Assembly (NCBI RefSeq): GCF_003725415.1
Contig: NZ_RJQC01000004.1
Location: 62,001 to 126,000 of the forward strand
DNA from: Absicoccus porci
Lineage (GTDB): Bacteria; Bacillota_I; Bacilli_A; Erysipelotrichales; Erysipelotrichaceae
Reading direction: 5' to 3'
Length of the DNA: 64,000 bases
Made by a program: the position numbers and the translations under genes. The notes beneath the pieces are model-generated. The model ran no database searches. It was not told the origin of the DNA and worked only from the letters and a program-made list of their open reading frames with translations. Below, piece after piece: positions 8,339 to 22,680 of the stretch (positions within the stretch are counted from its first letter, which is position 1; each line of letters opens with the position of its first letter).

Positions 8339-9919
8339 TTAGATTTCTAATAAATCACTGTATACAGCTAATGCACCATCGGTATCATGTGCCAATACAC
8401 GTTTTGCAAGAACTTTACCTAATTGAACACCTTCTTGGTCGAAACTGTTGATATTCCATACAAAACCTTGGAACATAACTTTATTTTCAAAGTGAGCCAA
8501 TAATGCACCTAAAGTTTCTGGATTCAATTGTTGACCAATGATGATGCTGGATGGACGACCACCATCGAAGTTCTTATTTGGATTTTCATCGTCTTTACCA
8601 CACGCAAACGCAACGATTTGAGCAGCTACATTGGCATCCAATTTCTTTTGTGAAGTCGAACCTTCAATAACAACATCATTACCAATTTGGCTATCTTTGA
8701 AACCAATGAATTGAAGTGGAACAATGGTCTTTCCTTGATGCAACAATTGATAGAAAGAATGTTGACCATTGGTACCTGGTTCACCAAAGATGATTGGTCC
8801 TGTTACATAATTGACTTTTTCACCAAAACGGTTTACTGATTTACCATTGGATTCCATATCCAATTGTTGAAGGTGAGCTGGGAAACGTGACAAAGCTTGT
8901 GAATAAGGCAATACAGCTGTTGTCGCATAATCAAGGAAGTTACGTTCATAAACACCAATCAAAGCATCCAATAAAGATGGGTTTTTCAAAATATCTTTTT
9001 CTTTAGCTGTTTCATCCGCTGCATGGGCACCAGCCATCAAACGAGCAAATACTTCAGGTCCAAATGCCAACGATAATACGCAGCATCCAACTGCAGAACT
9101 TGAAGAATAACGACCACCAATATAGTCATCCATATAGAAAGAATCTAAGAATTTATCATTGTTGGCCAATGGAGATGTTTCACTTGTACAAGCTAACATA
9201 TGCTTGGAAGGATCCACACCAGCTTTTTTCAATGCATCTTCCACAAAGGCTGCATTTGTCAATGTTTCCAATGTTGTTCCCGATTTCGATACAACGATGA
9301 ATAAAGCATGTTCAACATCAATATTATTTAAGACAGCCGATGCATCATCTGGATCGACATTGGAAATAAAGGCAGCTTGCATCTTTAATGTATGATTTGT
9401 TTTTGCCCAGTTTTCCAAAGCCAAATATAAAGCACGAGGTCCTAAATCACTACCACCAATTCCGATTTGAACAACCGTTGTGAATTTTTCACCCTTGCCA
9501 TTGACGATCTTACCAGCATGAACATCATTCGCAAATTTGGCGATACGATCTTGTTGAGCTTGATAGAATTCACGTTTATTGACTCCATCCACAACAACAT
9601 CTTTACCTAATTGACCACGGCACAATTGATGAAGAACCAAACGCTTTTCACCGGTATTGATGACGGCACCATTATACAATTCTTCATATTTTTCAGTTAA
9701 TTGTGCTTCATCCGATAATTTTTGTAGAACAGCTAAGATATCATCATCTACAGCTTTTGCCGCATAGTTATAAGCCATACCTTCTGCCATTGGTACACTA
9801 TATTTTTTTACACGTTGTGCACCTGATTCACCTGACATGACTTCACGAACATTCACTGCATCTACATTTTTTAATGCTTGATACGAATCCAACGCATCAA
9901 AATTCGTCCAATTTACCAT
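8339..9919 (-). CDS. pgi: Glucose-6-phosphate isomerase
   Basis: 526 residues interconverting glucose-6-phosphate and fructose-6-phosphate in the cytoplasm. Family signatures are IGIGGSDLGPRAL, VSKSGTTLET, GGRYSSSSAVG and GEPGTNGQHSFYQL with the active-site His. This is the long (~540 aa) class found in proteobacteria and some Bacillota; Bacillus and Lactobacillus enzymes are nearer 450. ATG 9919 is chosen because GGGAGG lies 10 nt upstream, whereas an ATG 30 nt further up lacks a site. It is divergent from the ABC-F gene, with a 16-bp tandem repeat between them. Confidence 0.95.
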   Translation of the reverse strand: MVNWTNFDALDSYQALKNVDAVNVREVMSGESGAQRVKKYSVPMAEGMAYNYAAKAVDDDILAVLQKLSDEAQLTEKYEELYNGAVINTGEKRLVLHQLCRGQLGKDVVVDGVNKREFYQAQQDRIAKFANDVHAGKIVNGKGEKFTTVVQIGIGGSDLGPRALYLALENWAKTNHTLKMQAAFISNVDPDDASAVLNNIDVEHALFIVVSKSGTTLETLTNAAFVEDALKKAGVDPSKHMLACTSETSPLANNDKFLDSFYMDDYIGGRYSSSSAVGCCVLSLAFGPEVFARLMAGAHAADETAKEKDILKNPSLLDALIGVYERNFLDYATTAVLPYSQALSRFPAHLQQLDMESNGKSVNRFGEKVNYVTGPIIFGEPGTNGQHSFYQLLHQGKTIVPLQFIGFKDSQIGNDVVIEGSTSQKKLDANVAAQIVAFACGKDDENPNKNFDGGRPSSIIIGQQLNPETLGALLAHFENKVMFQGFVWNINSFDQEGVQLGKVLAKRVLAHDTDGALAVYSDLLEI

Positions 9920-9959
9920 GAACTTTAAACCTCCCTGTGTATTACACAAATATCACTAT

Positions 9960-9991
9960 TATGATAGACTATTTATATGATAGACTATTTA
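9960..9991. repeat. 16-bp perfect tandem direct repeat
   Basis: TATGATAGACTATTTA occurs twice head-to-tail (9960-9975 and 9976-9991), midway between the divergent pgi and ABC-F starts. It could be a paired operator or a replication-slippage duplication; no known regulator motif is recognised. Confidence 0.8.
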
Positions 9992-10007
9992 AGCATTTTT
10001 TCCAAGG

Positions 10008-10036
10008 TTGACATCACCGAAAGAATGTTGTTTTAT
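10008..10036 (+). promoter_or_regulatory. Promoter of ABC-F leader transcript
   Basis: A perfect TTGACA (10008-10013) is followed after 17 nt by TTTTAT (10031-10036, 4 of 6 matches to the -10 consensus). Transcription would start near 10043, about 20 nt before the leader-peptide ATG. Confidence 0.6.
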
Positions 10037-10059
10037 GGAAATATTAGAAGGGAGGTGGA

Positions 10060-10120
10060 AGAATGATTCTAAATTCGACTCTTTAAATCACGATCATACA
10101 AAAAGGAGGAGAATCATTCT
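10060..10120 (+). promoter_or_regulatory. Putative translational attenuator hairpin of ABC-F gene
   Basis: AGAATGATTCT (10060-10070) is perfectly complementary to AGAATCATTCT (10110-10120), an 11-bp helix. The 5' arm contains the leader-peptide ATG; the 3' arm is the spacer between the AAGGAGG site (10103-10109) and the ABC-F ATG at 10121. A ribosome held on the seven-codon leader would melt the helix and free the start. This mechanism is inferred from the arrangement. Confidence 0.6.
10063..10086 (+). CDS. Putative 7-aa regulatory leader peptide (MILNSTL)
   Basis: An ATG with a strong GGAGG site 7 nt upstream opens seven codons ending in TAA. The peptide is too short to fold and sits 34 nt before an ABC-F gene. 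Short leader peptides with their own good ribosome site are a known way to control erm and ABC-F resistance genes by drug-induced ribosome stalling. The start codon lies inside the 5' arm of a helix whose 3' arm covers the region just before the ABC-F ATG. Translation in vivo is not demonstrated. Confidence 0.55.
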   Translation: MILNSTL

Positions 10121-11638
10121 ATGCTGCAAATTCAAAACTGTACTCTACTACATACAAAAGATGGCCATTATCTCATGAACAATTTTTCGATGACAGCCAA
10201 TCCCGGTGATAAAATCGTTCTGATTGGTGAAGAAGGCAATGGCAAATCGACCTTTCTACAATGGATCTATGATCCAAGCTACATACAATCCTATATTGAA
10301 TATCATGGTCAATGCATCCAAACCAACGAACGATTGGCCTATTTACCGCAACAATTACCCGCAAAAGATCAAGCTTTGACTATCTATGAATTTTTCTGTG
10401 AAAGTGAAGCTTTTTTTGATCATCAAACCGATATTGGCAAATATGCCAAAACCTTGGGATCACCCGCTGATCTTGCTTTTAGTGATCAGAAAATGATGAC
10501 TCTTTCCGGTGGTGAAAAAGTAAAAGTGCAACTCTTGCGCCTTTTGTTGGATGAACCCACTTGTATTCTTTTGGATGAACCATCCAATGATCTGGATATT
10601 CAAACACTCGAATGGTTGGAAACATGGATCAACGCCTATCCTGGCATTCTTTTCTATATCACTCACGATGAAACTTTGATTGAAAATACCGCCAATCAAA
10701 TCCTTCATTTTGAACAATTAAAAAAGAAGACCCAGCCCAAAGTCAGCTTGTTTAAAGGCGATTATTCCACCTATCTACAAACGCGCCAAAGAGCTTATGC
10801 GCATCAAATGCAACAAGCCCAAGAACAACGAAAAGAAAAAAAGGAACGCGATGCCAAGTTCCAACGCATCCAACAAAAAGTGGAACATGCCCAAAACACC
10901 ATTACGCGTCAAGATGCCCATGGTGGTCAATTATTAAAGAAAAAGATGCATGCCGTTAAATCCATGGAACGCCGCTTTGAAAAAGACGATGCGAATATGT
11001 TAGACATTCCTGAACAAGAAGAAGCCATTCGTTGGATGTGGATGGATCCAACGCCAATTCCAACGAGTAAACAAATCATTCAGTTGCATCTTGATACATT
11101 AAAAACCAATCGAATGTTGGCACAAAACATCAATCTATCCATTGTTGGACCCGAAAAAGTTTGTATCATTGGCAAAAATGGTGCCGGAAAATCCACATTA
11201 TTAAATATCATTTATGATCAATTGGTGAAAAGAGAAGATATTACAGTCGCATATATGCCCCAAAACTATAGTGATCAAATGGATCTGGCCCAAAGTCCAA
11301 TCGCTTTTTTAAGTACGTATTGTTCCAATCAAACCATTATTCGTAATGGACTAGCTGCCTTAAAGTTTACACGAGAAGAAATGGAACATGATTTGGCTCA
11401 GCTTTCGGGTGGTCAACTTGCCAAATGTTTTTTCTTAGCGATGGGATTGAAACAAGCGAATGTATTGATCTTGGATGAGCCTACTCGTAATTTATCACCG
11501 TTATCTAACCCTTTGATTCGTTCCATGTTCCAACAATTTTCGGGAACGATCATCAGTGTATCCCATGATCGTAAGTATATTTCAGAAGTTTGTGATGTGG
11601 TCTATGTCCTGGATGATACCGGACTTCATATATCCTAA
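10121..11638 (+). CDS. ABC-F family ATPase (possible ribosome-protection protein)
   Basis: 505 residues with two ABC ATPase domains and no membrane segment, the ABC-F layout. First domain: Walker A GEEGNGKS (36-43), signature LSGGE, Walker B/Glu in LLDEPSNDLD. Second domain: Walker A GKNGAGKS near residue 350, LSGGQ near 428, LDEPTRNLSPLSNP. A Lys/Arg/Gln-rich coiled linker lies between (~residues 215-300). ABC-F proteins bind the ribosomal E site; some displace antibiotics, others are translation factors. The short size and the leader peptide with start-sequestering helix favour an inducible resistance type, but no drug class can be assigned. GGAGG lies upstream of the ATG. Confidence 0.85.
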   Translation: MLQIQNCTLLHTKDGHYLMNNFSMTANPGDKIVLIGEEGNGKSTFLQWIYDPSYIQSYIEYHGQCIQTNERLAYLPQQLPAKDQALTIYEFFCESEAFFDHQTDIGKYAKTLGSPADLAFSDQKMMTLSGGEKVKVQLLRLLLDEPTCILLDEPSNDLDIQTLEWLETWINAYPGILFYITHDETLIENTANQILHFEQLKKKTQPKVSLFKGDYSTYLQTRQRAYAHQMQQAQEQRKEKKERDAKFQRIQQKVEHAQNTITRQDAHGGQLLKKKMHAVKSMERRFEKDDANMLDIPEQEEAIRWMWMDPTPIPTSKQIIQLHLDTLKTNRMLAQNINLSIVGPEKVCIIGKNGAGKSTLLNIIYDQLVKREDITVAYMPQNYSDQMDLAQSPIAFLSTYCSNQTIIRNGLAALKFTREEMEHDLAQLSGGQLAKCFFLAMGLKQANVLILDEPTRNLSPLSNPLIRSMFQQFSGTIISVSHDRKYISEVCDVVYVLDDTGLHIS

Positions 11639-11668
11639 AAAAAACGGAATCCTTGCATGGATTCCGTT
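11637..11668 (-). terminator. Intrinsic terminator of the atp operon
   Basis: A 10-bp stem (arms 11643-11652 and 11659-11668) with a 6-nt loop is followed on the minus strand by eight U overlapping the end of the convergent ABC-F gene. It may also help end the ABC-F message, although the plus-strand tail (TTAATTAA) is weak. Confidence 0.9.
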
Positions 11669-12080
11669 AATTAATACTCTTATCTTTAAATTGTAGACGT
11701 GCTAAAGCTCTGGCCATGGCCGCTTGTGACATCTTATATTCACGTTGCGATTGTTTCTGACGCATTTTTTCTTTGGCTCGTTCTAAAGCTTCTTTCGCTC
11801 TTCGCTGATCCAATTCCGACTGCGTCTCACATGTATCGACAAGGACTTCGGCTTGATTGTCACTAAAGATCATGGTGCCAAACCCACTAACAACTTTAAT
11901 TTCCGATCCATCTTCTTTACGAATCTTTAATTCACCAGGCGTAATCGCATAAATGCTCTTGGCATGATGGGCTAAGAATTGTTTGGATCCTTCGGGTGTG
12001 TGCACAGTCAGTACTTGCGCTTTATCATTATAGAATACATGATCGCTAGCCATGATTTTTAAGTCAAATACAGCTGTCAT
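11667..12080 (-). CDS. atpC: ATP synthase epsilon subunit
   Basis: 137 residues: an N-terminal beta sandwich (to ~85, ending GFGTMIFSDNQAEVLVDT) and a two-helix C-terminal hairpin rich in Glu/Arg/Ala (AKEALERAKEKMRQKQ). Epsilon binds gamma in the central stalk and its helical hairpin can inhibit ATP hydrolysis. It is the last gene of the atp operon, 2 nt after atpD, with a terminator overlapping its stop. Length is normal for the family. Confidence 0.95.
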   Translation of the reverse strand: MTAVFDLKIMASDHVFYNDKAQVLTVHTPEGSKQFLAHHAKSIYAITPGELKIRKEDGSEIKVVSGFGTMIFSDNQAEVLVDTCETQSELDQRRAKEALERAKEKMRQKQSQREYKMSQAAMARALARLQFKDKSIN

Positions 12081-12082
12081 GT

Positions 12083-14362
<2,280 letters not shown>

Positions 14363-14379
<17 letters not shown>

Positions 14380-16129
14380 GTTCCAATCCTCGATACTCCT
14401 TAGCGGCTGCAATAATGCGATCTTTTAGATCATCCGCTAATTCACCCGTTGTGTGAATTTCACGAGCCAATTCACTATGTTCACTATCCAACCATGCTAA
14501 CATCTTCGTTTCTTCGTCTTTGATTTGATCGACAGGAACATCACTCAACAAATTGGCATCGGCAACCACTAAAGCCATAATTTGATCGGCTTGATCCATG
14601 GGATGATTCAATGGTTGTTTCAATAGTTCCATCAAGACTTGGCCATGAGCCAATTGACGTTTGGTCGCATCATCAAGATCTGAAGCAAATTGAGTAAATT
14701 CTTTCATTTCTCGATATTGGGCTAAATCAATACGCAAAGAACCAGATGCTTTTTTCATGGCTTTCGTTTGGGCAGCACCACCAACACGAGAAACCGACAA
14801 ACCAACGTTTACGGCTGGTCGTTGACCTTCAAAGAATAAATCACTTTCCAAGAAGATTTGACCATCGGTAATGGAAATAACATTGGTTGGGATATAGGCA
14901 CTGACATCACCATCTTGCGTTTCAATAATTGGCAAAGCCGTAATGGATCCGCCCCCTTTTTCATCCGATAGACGACTGGAACGTTCCAATAAACGAGAAT
15001 GCAGATAGAAGACATCACCTGGATACGCTTCACGACCTGGGCTACGACCTAATAATAGTGAAATGGTACGGTACGCAACGGCATGTTTAGAAAGATCATC
15101 ATAGACGATCAATACATCTTTGCCACGATGCATAAAATACTCACCTAAGGAGGTAGCTGCATAAGGAGCAATATATTGTAAACTTGGAGCATCCGCAGCT
15201 GTTGAAGTCACCACAATGGTATAGTCCATCGCATCATTTTTCTTTAAGGTATTCACTAAGTTAGCCACGGTCGATGCCTTTTGGGCAATGGAAACATAAA
15301 TACAAATACAATCTTTGCCTTTTTGGTTCAAGATCGTATCCAAAGCAATTGATGTCTTTCCGGTTTGTTGATCGCCAATGATCAACTCACGTTGACCTCG
15401 ACCAATGGGGAACATAGAATCAATCGAAAGAATTCCGGTTTCCAATGGGGTCGTTACAGGTTTACGATCAATAATGCTTGGGGCAGGCTCTTCAATAGGA
15501 CGGATCTCTTCTGAATCGATGGTGCCTTGTCCATCAATAGGATTTCCTAAGGCATCCACAACACGACCTAAAAAATCCGGACCAACAGGCATACCTGCTT
15601 GTAGCTTGGTACGAGAAACTTTGGTGCCTTGACCAATCAATCCATCTGTATCAAACAAGATAACGCCAATACCATCATCGTTGATATCTTGTACCATACC
15701 TTTGGTTCCATCTTCAAAGACAACAACTTCTCCATACATCGCATGTTCGATTCCGGAAATGGTCGCAATACCATCACCAATCGTTTCGACATAGCCCACT
15801 TCATTGGTGGCCGCTTGCGCCTCAAATTGTTCGATGGCTTCTTTTAAGATTGTCATCAAAGTTCCATCTTTTTTCATGCGTAAAGCTTTATCCCTAGCCG
15901 CTTTGATTTGATCTGTCAACTGTTCTTGACGCGAACGAGTCGACCAATCGTATTCATCATTACCAGCGTGTAAGATAAATCCACCACGCACGCTTGGATC
16001 TATTTCGATATTTAGCGTAACATCACTACAATCATACTTTTCTTTCAGAAAGGTTTTGATCTTATCGGCCTGGGCAGAGGTTGGACGTGTCACACATCGC
16101 AGTGTAGCGGTTAAATTTTTTTGTTTCAT
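14363..16129 (-). CDS. atpA: ATP synthase alpha subunit with N-terminal delta-subunit C-terminal domain fusion
   Basis: 588 residues, about 85 longer than a normal alpha. Residues ~87 on are canonical alpha: DGIATISGIEHAMYGE, Walker A GDQQTGKT (offset +85 from E. coli after counting the two upstream residues), and SLLLGRSPGREAYPGD. The first ~84 residues read as the C-terminal domain of delta (AtpH): TATLRCVTRPTSAQADKI, then IDPSVRGGFILHAG and WSTRSRQEQL, which match the delta pattern V(D)PS-IGG-...-DGSV+-L. No separate atpH exists; the start overlaps atpF (TAATG). ATG 16129 is preferred over 16135 because AAGGA is 8 nt away. No ribosome site precedes the internal Met codons near residues 85-92, so a separate alpha start is unlikely. 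Confidence 0.9.
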
Positions 16130-16134
16130 ATCCA

Positions 16135-16605
16135 TTATCCTTCATCCATTTCTTTAATAAAATCATCATATAAGTCGGCATCGCTTTTTTGACCAACCAC
16201 TTTCTTGGCTGCTTGATCGATCAGAGCTGCCATTTCGTTTTGGGCTTTGATCTTTTCTTGATCTGCAGCTTCTTTGGTTTTTAAGCGTGCTTGAGCAATC
16301 ATTTCTTCTGACTTTGCATTGGCATCCGCAATGATTTGTTCATATTGCTGGCTAGCCTCTGTTTTCGCTTTCGCCAATTCAGCATTGCATTGTTCATGAA
16401 TGGTTGCGAGTTTTTCATCGGCCTGCGCTTTGAGAGCCTGGGCTGTTTCTTTATCTTTGGCTGCATCCGCAAAGGAAGAATCAATTTCTTCATTGCGCTT
16501 CGCAATGATTTCGCGAACCGGTTTAAACAAAAATTTCTTCATCAATGCATAGAGTACAAGTAAGTTAATGATTGTCCAAAGTACATTGGAATCAATACGT
16601 AACAT
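16135..16605 (-). CDS. atpF: ATP synthase b subunit
   Basis: 156 residues: one N-terminal membrane helix (NVLWTIINLLVLYALMKKF, about 8-26) followed by a long Ala/Lys/Glu-rich coiled coil that forms the peripheral stalk. Length is normal, so the missing delta N-terminal domain has not been transferred here as it has in mycobacterial b-delta. Its stop codon overlaps the delta/alpha start (TAATG). The C-terminal helix (DLYDDFIKEM) is where delta C-terminal domains bind b in other species, which fits direct contact with the fused domain on alpha (inference). Confidence 0.93.
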   Translation of the reverse strand: MLRIDSNVLWTIINLLVLYALMKKFLFKPVREIIAKRNEEIDSSFADAAKDKETAQALKAQADEKLATIHEQCNAELAKAKTEASQQYEQIIADANAKSEEMIAQARLKTKEAADQEKIKAQNEMAALIDQAAKKVVGQKSDADLYDDFIKEMDEG

Positions 16606-16606
16606 A

Positions 16607-16828
16607 CTACTTCACCATGAAGATGATCAAGATACCCAATACGAAACCGTAAATAGCTGTGGCTTCTGCCAATGCCGATCCTAACAATAAGTTACGCATA
16701 ATTTTTCCGTCTGCTTCTGGTTGTTGAGCAACGGCCTTAACGGCACTCGATGTGGCAATACCAATTCCTAATCCACCACCAACAACGGCTAATGCTGCCA
16801 TACCAACTCCAATTGCTGTTAAACTCAT
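16607..16828 (-). CDS. atpE: ATP synthase c subunit (proton type)
   Basis: 73 residues, two membrane helices joined by the polar loop QQPEADGK. The ion-carrying carboxylate is Glu55 in LAEATAIYG. The sodium signature (Gln in helix 1 and Ser after the Glu) is absent: Ile and Ala are found at those positions, so proton coupling is predicted. Multiple copies form the rotor ring. Precedes atpF by 1 nt; a strong AGGAGG-type site (AGGAGGAAAAG) precedes the ATG. Confidence 0.95.
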   Translation of the reverse strand: MSLTAIGVGMAALAVVGGGLGIGIATSSAVKAVAQQPEADGKIMRNLLLGSALAEATAIYGFVLGILIIFMVK

Positions 16829-16846
16829 TTTTCTTTTCCTCCTATT

Positions 16847-17524
16847 TTATTCTGTTGCTTCCGCAATAAACAGTGATGTCAAAAAGACAAACACATAGGC
16901 TTGTATAAAGCCATCAAAAAAATCAAAATATAGACTAAAAATACTTGGTATAATAACTGGAACTACCATTTTGATGAGTTCCATAATAACAAATGCACCC
17001 AATACGTTTCCGAATAATCGCATACATAGCGATAGTGGTCGAGTGACCAACTCTAAAATATTGATAGGGGTAACAATTGCCATCGGTTGGGCAAAACTTT
17101 TTAACCAACCTTTACATCCTTTTGCGCGAATACCACTGACTTCAATTAAGACAATGCTCATCAGGGCTAACGCGATCGTTACATTCAAATCTTTTGTCGG
17201 TGGTTTTAAACCAAAGATACCAATGATATTGGCTAAACCTATATATAATAGGACCGTAGAAATATAACCACTATATTCTTTGGCATTTGGTCCGAGCATC
17301 GATTGTGTAAAAGAATCCAACCATGTAACAATCAGTTCTGCAACGACTTGCTTCTTGCTTGGATCATGCACTTTCAAACCGCGTGTTAACCAGATGGCTA
17401 AGGCGACCAAGATGGCCATGACCAACCAACTAACGACCACCGATTCAGCAATCGCAAACGGGCCAATGGTAAAAACCGTATTTACATGTAACTGCTGAAT
17501 TAACTCGTTGGTAAATTCTTCCAT
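16847..17524 (-). CDS. atpB: ATP synthase a subunit
   Basis: About 225 residues with five to six membrane helices, the stator channel of Fo. The essential Arg is in RPLSLCMRLFGNVLGAF and the following helix pair (FDGFIQAYVFVFLTSLFI) is typical. First gene of the operon; no atpI precedes it. ATG 17524 is the only canonical start, but its AGGAGGT site is 15 nt away, unusually far. A short upstream reading frame runs over that site and stops 10 nt before the ATG, so re-initiation may matter. A TTG at 17560 is in frame but would lie inside the leader U-tract. Confidence 0.93.
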   Translation of the reverse strand: MEEFTNELIQQLHVNTVFTIGPFAIAESVVVSWLVMAILVALAIWLTRGLKVHDPSKKQVVAELIVTWLDSFTQSMLGPNAKEYSGYISTVLLYIGLANIIGIFGLKPPTKDLNVTIALALMSIVLIEVSGIRAKGCKGWLKSFAQPMAIVTPINILELVTRPLSLCMRLFGNVLGAFVIMELIKMVVPVIIPSIFSLYFDFFDGFIQAYVFVFLTSLFIAEATE

Positions 17525-17534
17525 TATTCTAGAA

Positions 17535-17606
17535 TCAGCACCTCCTCTTCGAAAAAACAAAATAAGGCCAGTGATTCACGTTAACTCGTGAACCGACTAG
17601 CCTCAT
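17535..17606 (-). CDS. Possible 23-codon leader ORF before atpB
   Basis: ATG 17606 opens 23 codons (begins MRLVGSRVNV) ending at TGA 17535, running through the leader hairpin and over the atpB ribosome site. Its own ribosome site (AAAGGTG, 13 nt upstream) is poor. It would end 10 nt before the atpB ATG, a spacing suited to re-initiation. No homologue is recognised; it may be a chance frame. Confidence 0.3.
   Translation of the reverse strand: MRLVGSRVNVNHWPYFVFSKRRC
17550..17603 (-). terminator. Terminator-like hairpin in atp leader
   Basis: On the minus strand an imperfect stem (outer AGGC/GCCT and AGT/ACT, inner TTCACG/CGTGAA; 17565-17603) is followed by the U-rich tract TTATTTTGTTTTTTC. 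It lies between the atp promoter and atpB, so it would act as an attenuator for the operon or as a last stop for rRNA read-through. Which one is not decided by sequence. Confidence 0.55.
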
Positions 17607-17644
17607 CGCGGGTTAATGCACCTTTGTTTTTTCTAACAATCTGC

Positions 17645-17673
17645 ATTGTACGCTCATTAAAATAGGACGTCAA
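17645..17673 (-). promoter_or_regulatory. Promoter of the atp operon
   Basis: TTGACG (17673-17668), exactly 17 nt, TACAAT (17650-17645) on the minus strand; five of six matches in each hexamer. Transcription would begin near 17638, giving a leader of about 115 nt containing the hairpin and short ORF. It lies in the 168-nt gap after 5S rRNA. Confidence 0.7.
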
Positions 17674-17728
17674 TCGTTTTTTAACGATGGGAACGTTTTC
17701 ATTGAAAAAACAAAAATAATAAAAAAAG

Positions 17729-17845
17729 GACCCGGCAGCGTGCTATGTTCGCAGGGGCAGGCCCAACTATCTTCGCCGCGGGAGTGCTTAACTTCTGTGT
17801 TCGGGATGTCAACAGGTGTATCCACTCCGCTATCGCTACCGGATC
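17729..17845 (-). rRNA. rrf: 5S ribosomal RNA
   Basis: About 117 nt. The terminal stem GGATCCGGTAGCG / CGCTGCCGGGTCC closes the molecule, and the internal block matching the 5S loop (GAACACAGAAGTTAAGC) is visible. A long U-rich run (TTTTTTATTATTTTTG) directly follows on the minus strand and should terminate the rRNA operon using the 5S terminal stem or a processed product. Ends are estimated to within a few bases. Confidence 0.93.
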
Positions 17846-17895
17846 CTTTGAGAGATGCTCTCTCAAAATCGAACAACGCTTCCGACTCTTCTCAG

Positions 17896-20773
<2,878 letters not shown>

Positions 20774-20976
20774 TTGGTTCTCTTCGTGTTTTCTTCGAGA
20801 TTCTTCAGAACTGTTCTACTACTGTTTATGAAATCTTCTTCACTAAACGTTATAGACCTTCTGTTGTCTTCTTCGTTGTTCGATTTTCAAAGATCATCTC
20901 TGAGAAATCTTCCGATCTCTCAAAACTGATCAGGAATCCTTTTCGCACATCTCTCTGTACACTTGCTTTCTCCTTA
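20774..20976 (-). other. 16S-23S spacer without tRNA genes
   Basis: About 200 nt. No cloverleaf or CCA-terminated tRNA was found, so this rRNA operon has a tRNA-free spacer. It contains a GATCTTTGAAAATCGAAC element; a near copy (GATCTTTGAAAACTGAAC) lies before the 16S gene at 22583-22600, as expected of rRNA antitermination or processing signals. Confidence 0.75.
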
Positions 20977-22515
<1,539 letters not shown>

Positions 22516-22624
22516 GATTTAGCTCTACGATGTCTCTGACATCTTTTTTTCCTTTTCGAAATTGACGTGTTTCTTGGTTTCCTGTTCAGTTTTCAAAGAT
22601 CGTCACGCTTTCGCGTGCTCAGTT

Positions 22625-22680
22625 ATATTATCAAATCTATCCCCCTTCTGCAACCCCTTTTTTAATTTTTTTTATTTTTT
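22625..22680 (-). promoter_or_regulatory. rRNA operon promoter with A-tract UP element
   Basis: TTGCAG (22653-22648), 17 nt, TAATAT (22630-22625) on the minus strand. Immediately upstream, 22654-22680 is almost all A/T with A-tracts on the sense strand, the form of a UP element bound by the RNA polymerase alpha C-terminal domain. The -35 and UP sequences lie inside the 3' end of the upstream phosphatase gene. A hairpin (CACGCGAAAGCGTG) follows near the expected transcript start. Confidence 0.7.

Noticed and set aside
16135..16400. A separate alpha subunit starting at an internal Met near residue 85-92 of the fused gene
   Set aside because: No ribosome site precedes those ATG codons, and the upstream 84 codons are in frame, delta-like and directly coupled to atpF.
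16607..16828. Sodium-translocating ATP synthase
   Set aside because: The c subunit lacks the Gln and Ser ligands of sodium sites (Ile and Ala are found), so proton coupling fits better.
20774..20976. tRNA genes in the 16S-23S spacer
   Set aside because: No cloverleaf, T-loop GTTCRANNC or CCA end could be found on the rRNA strand.
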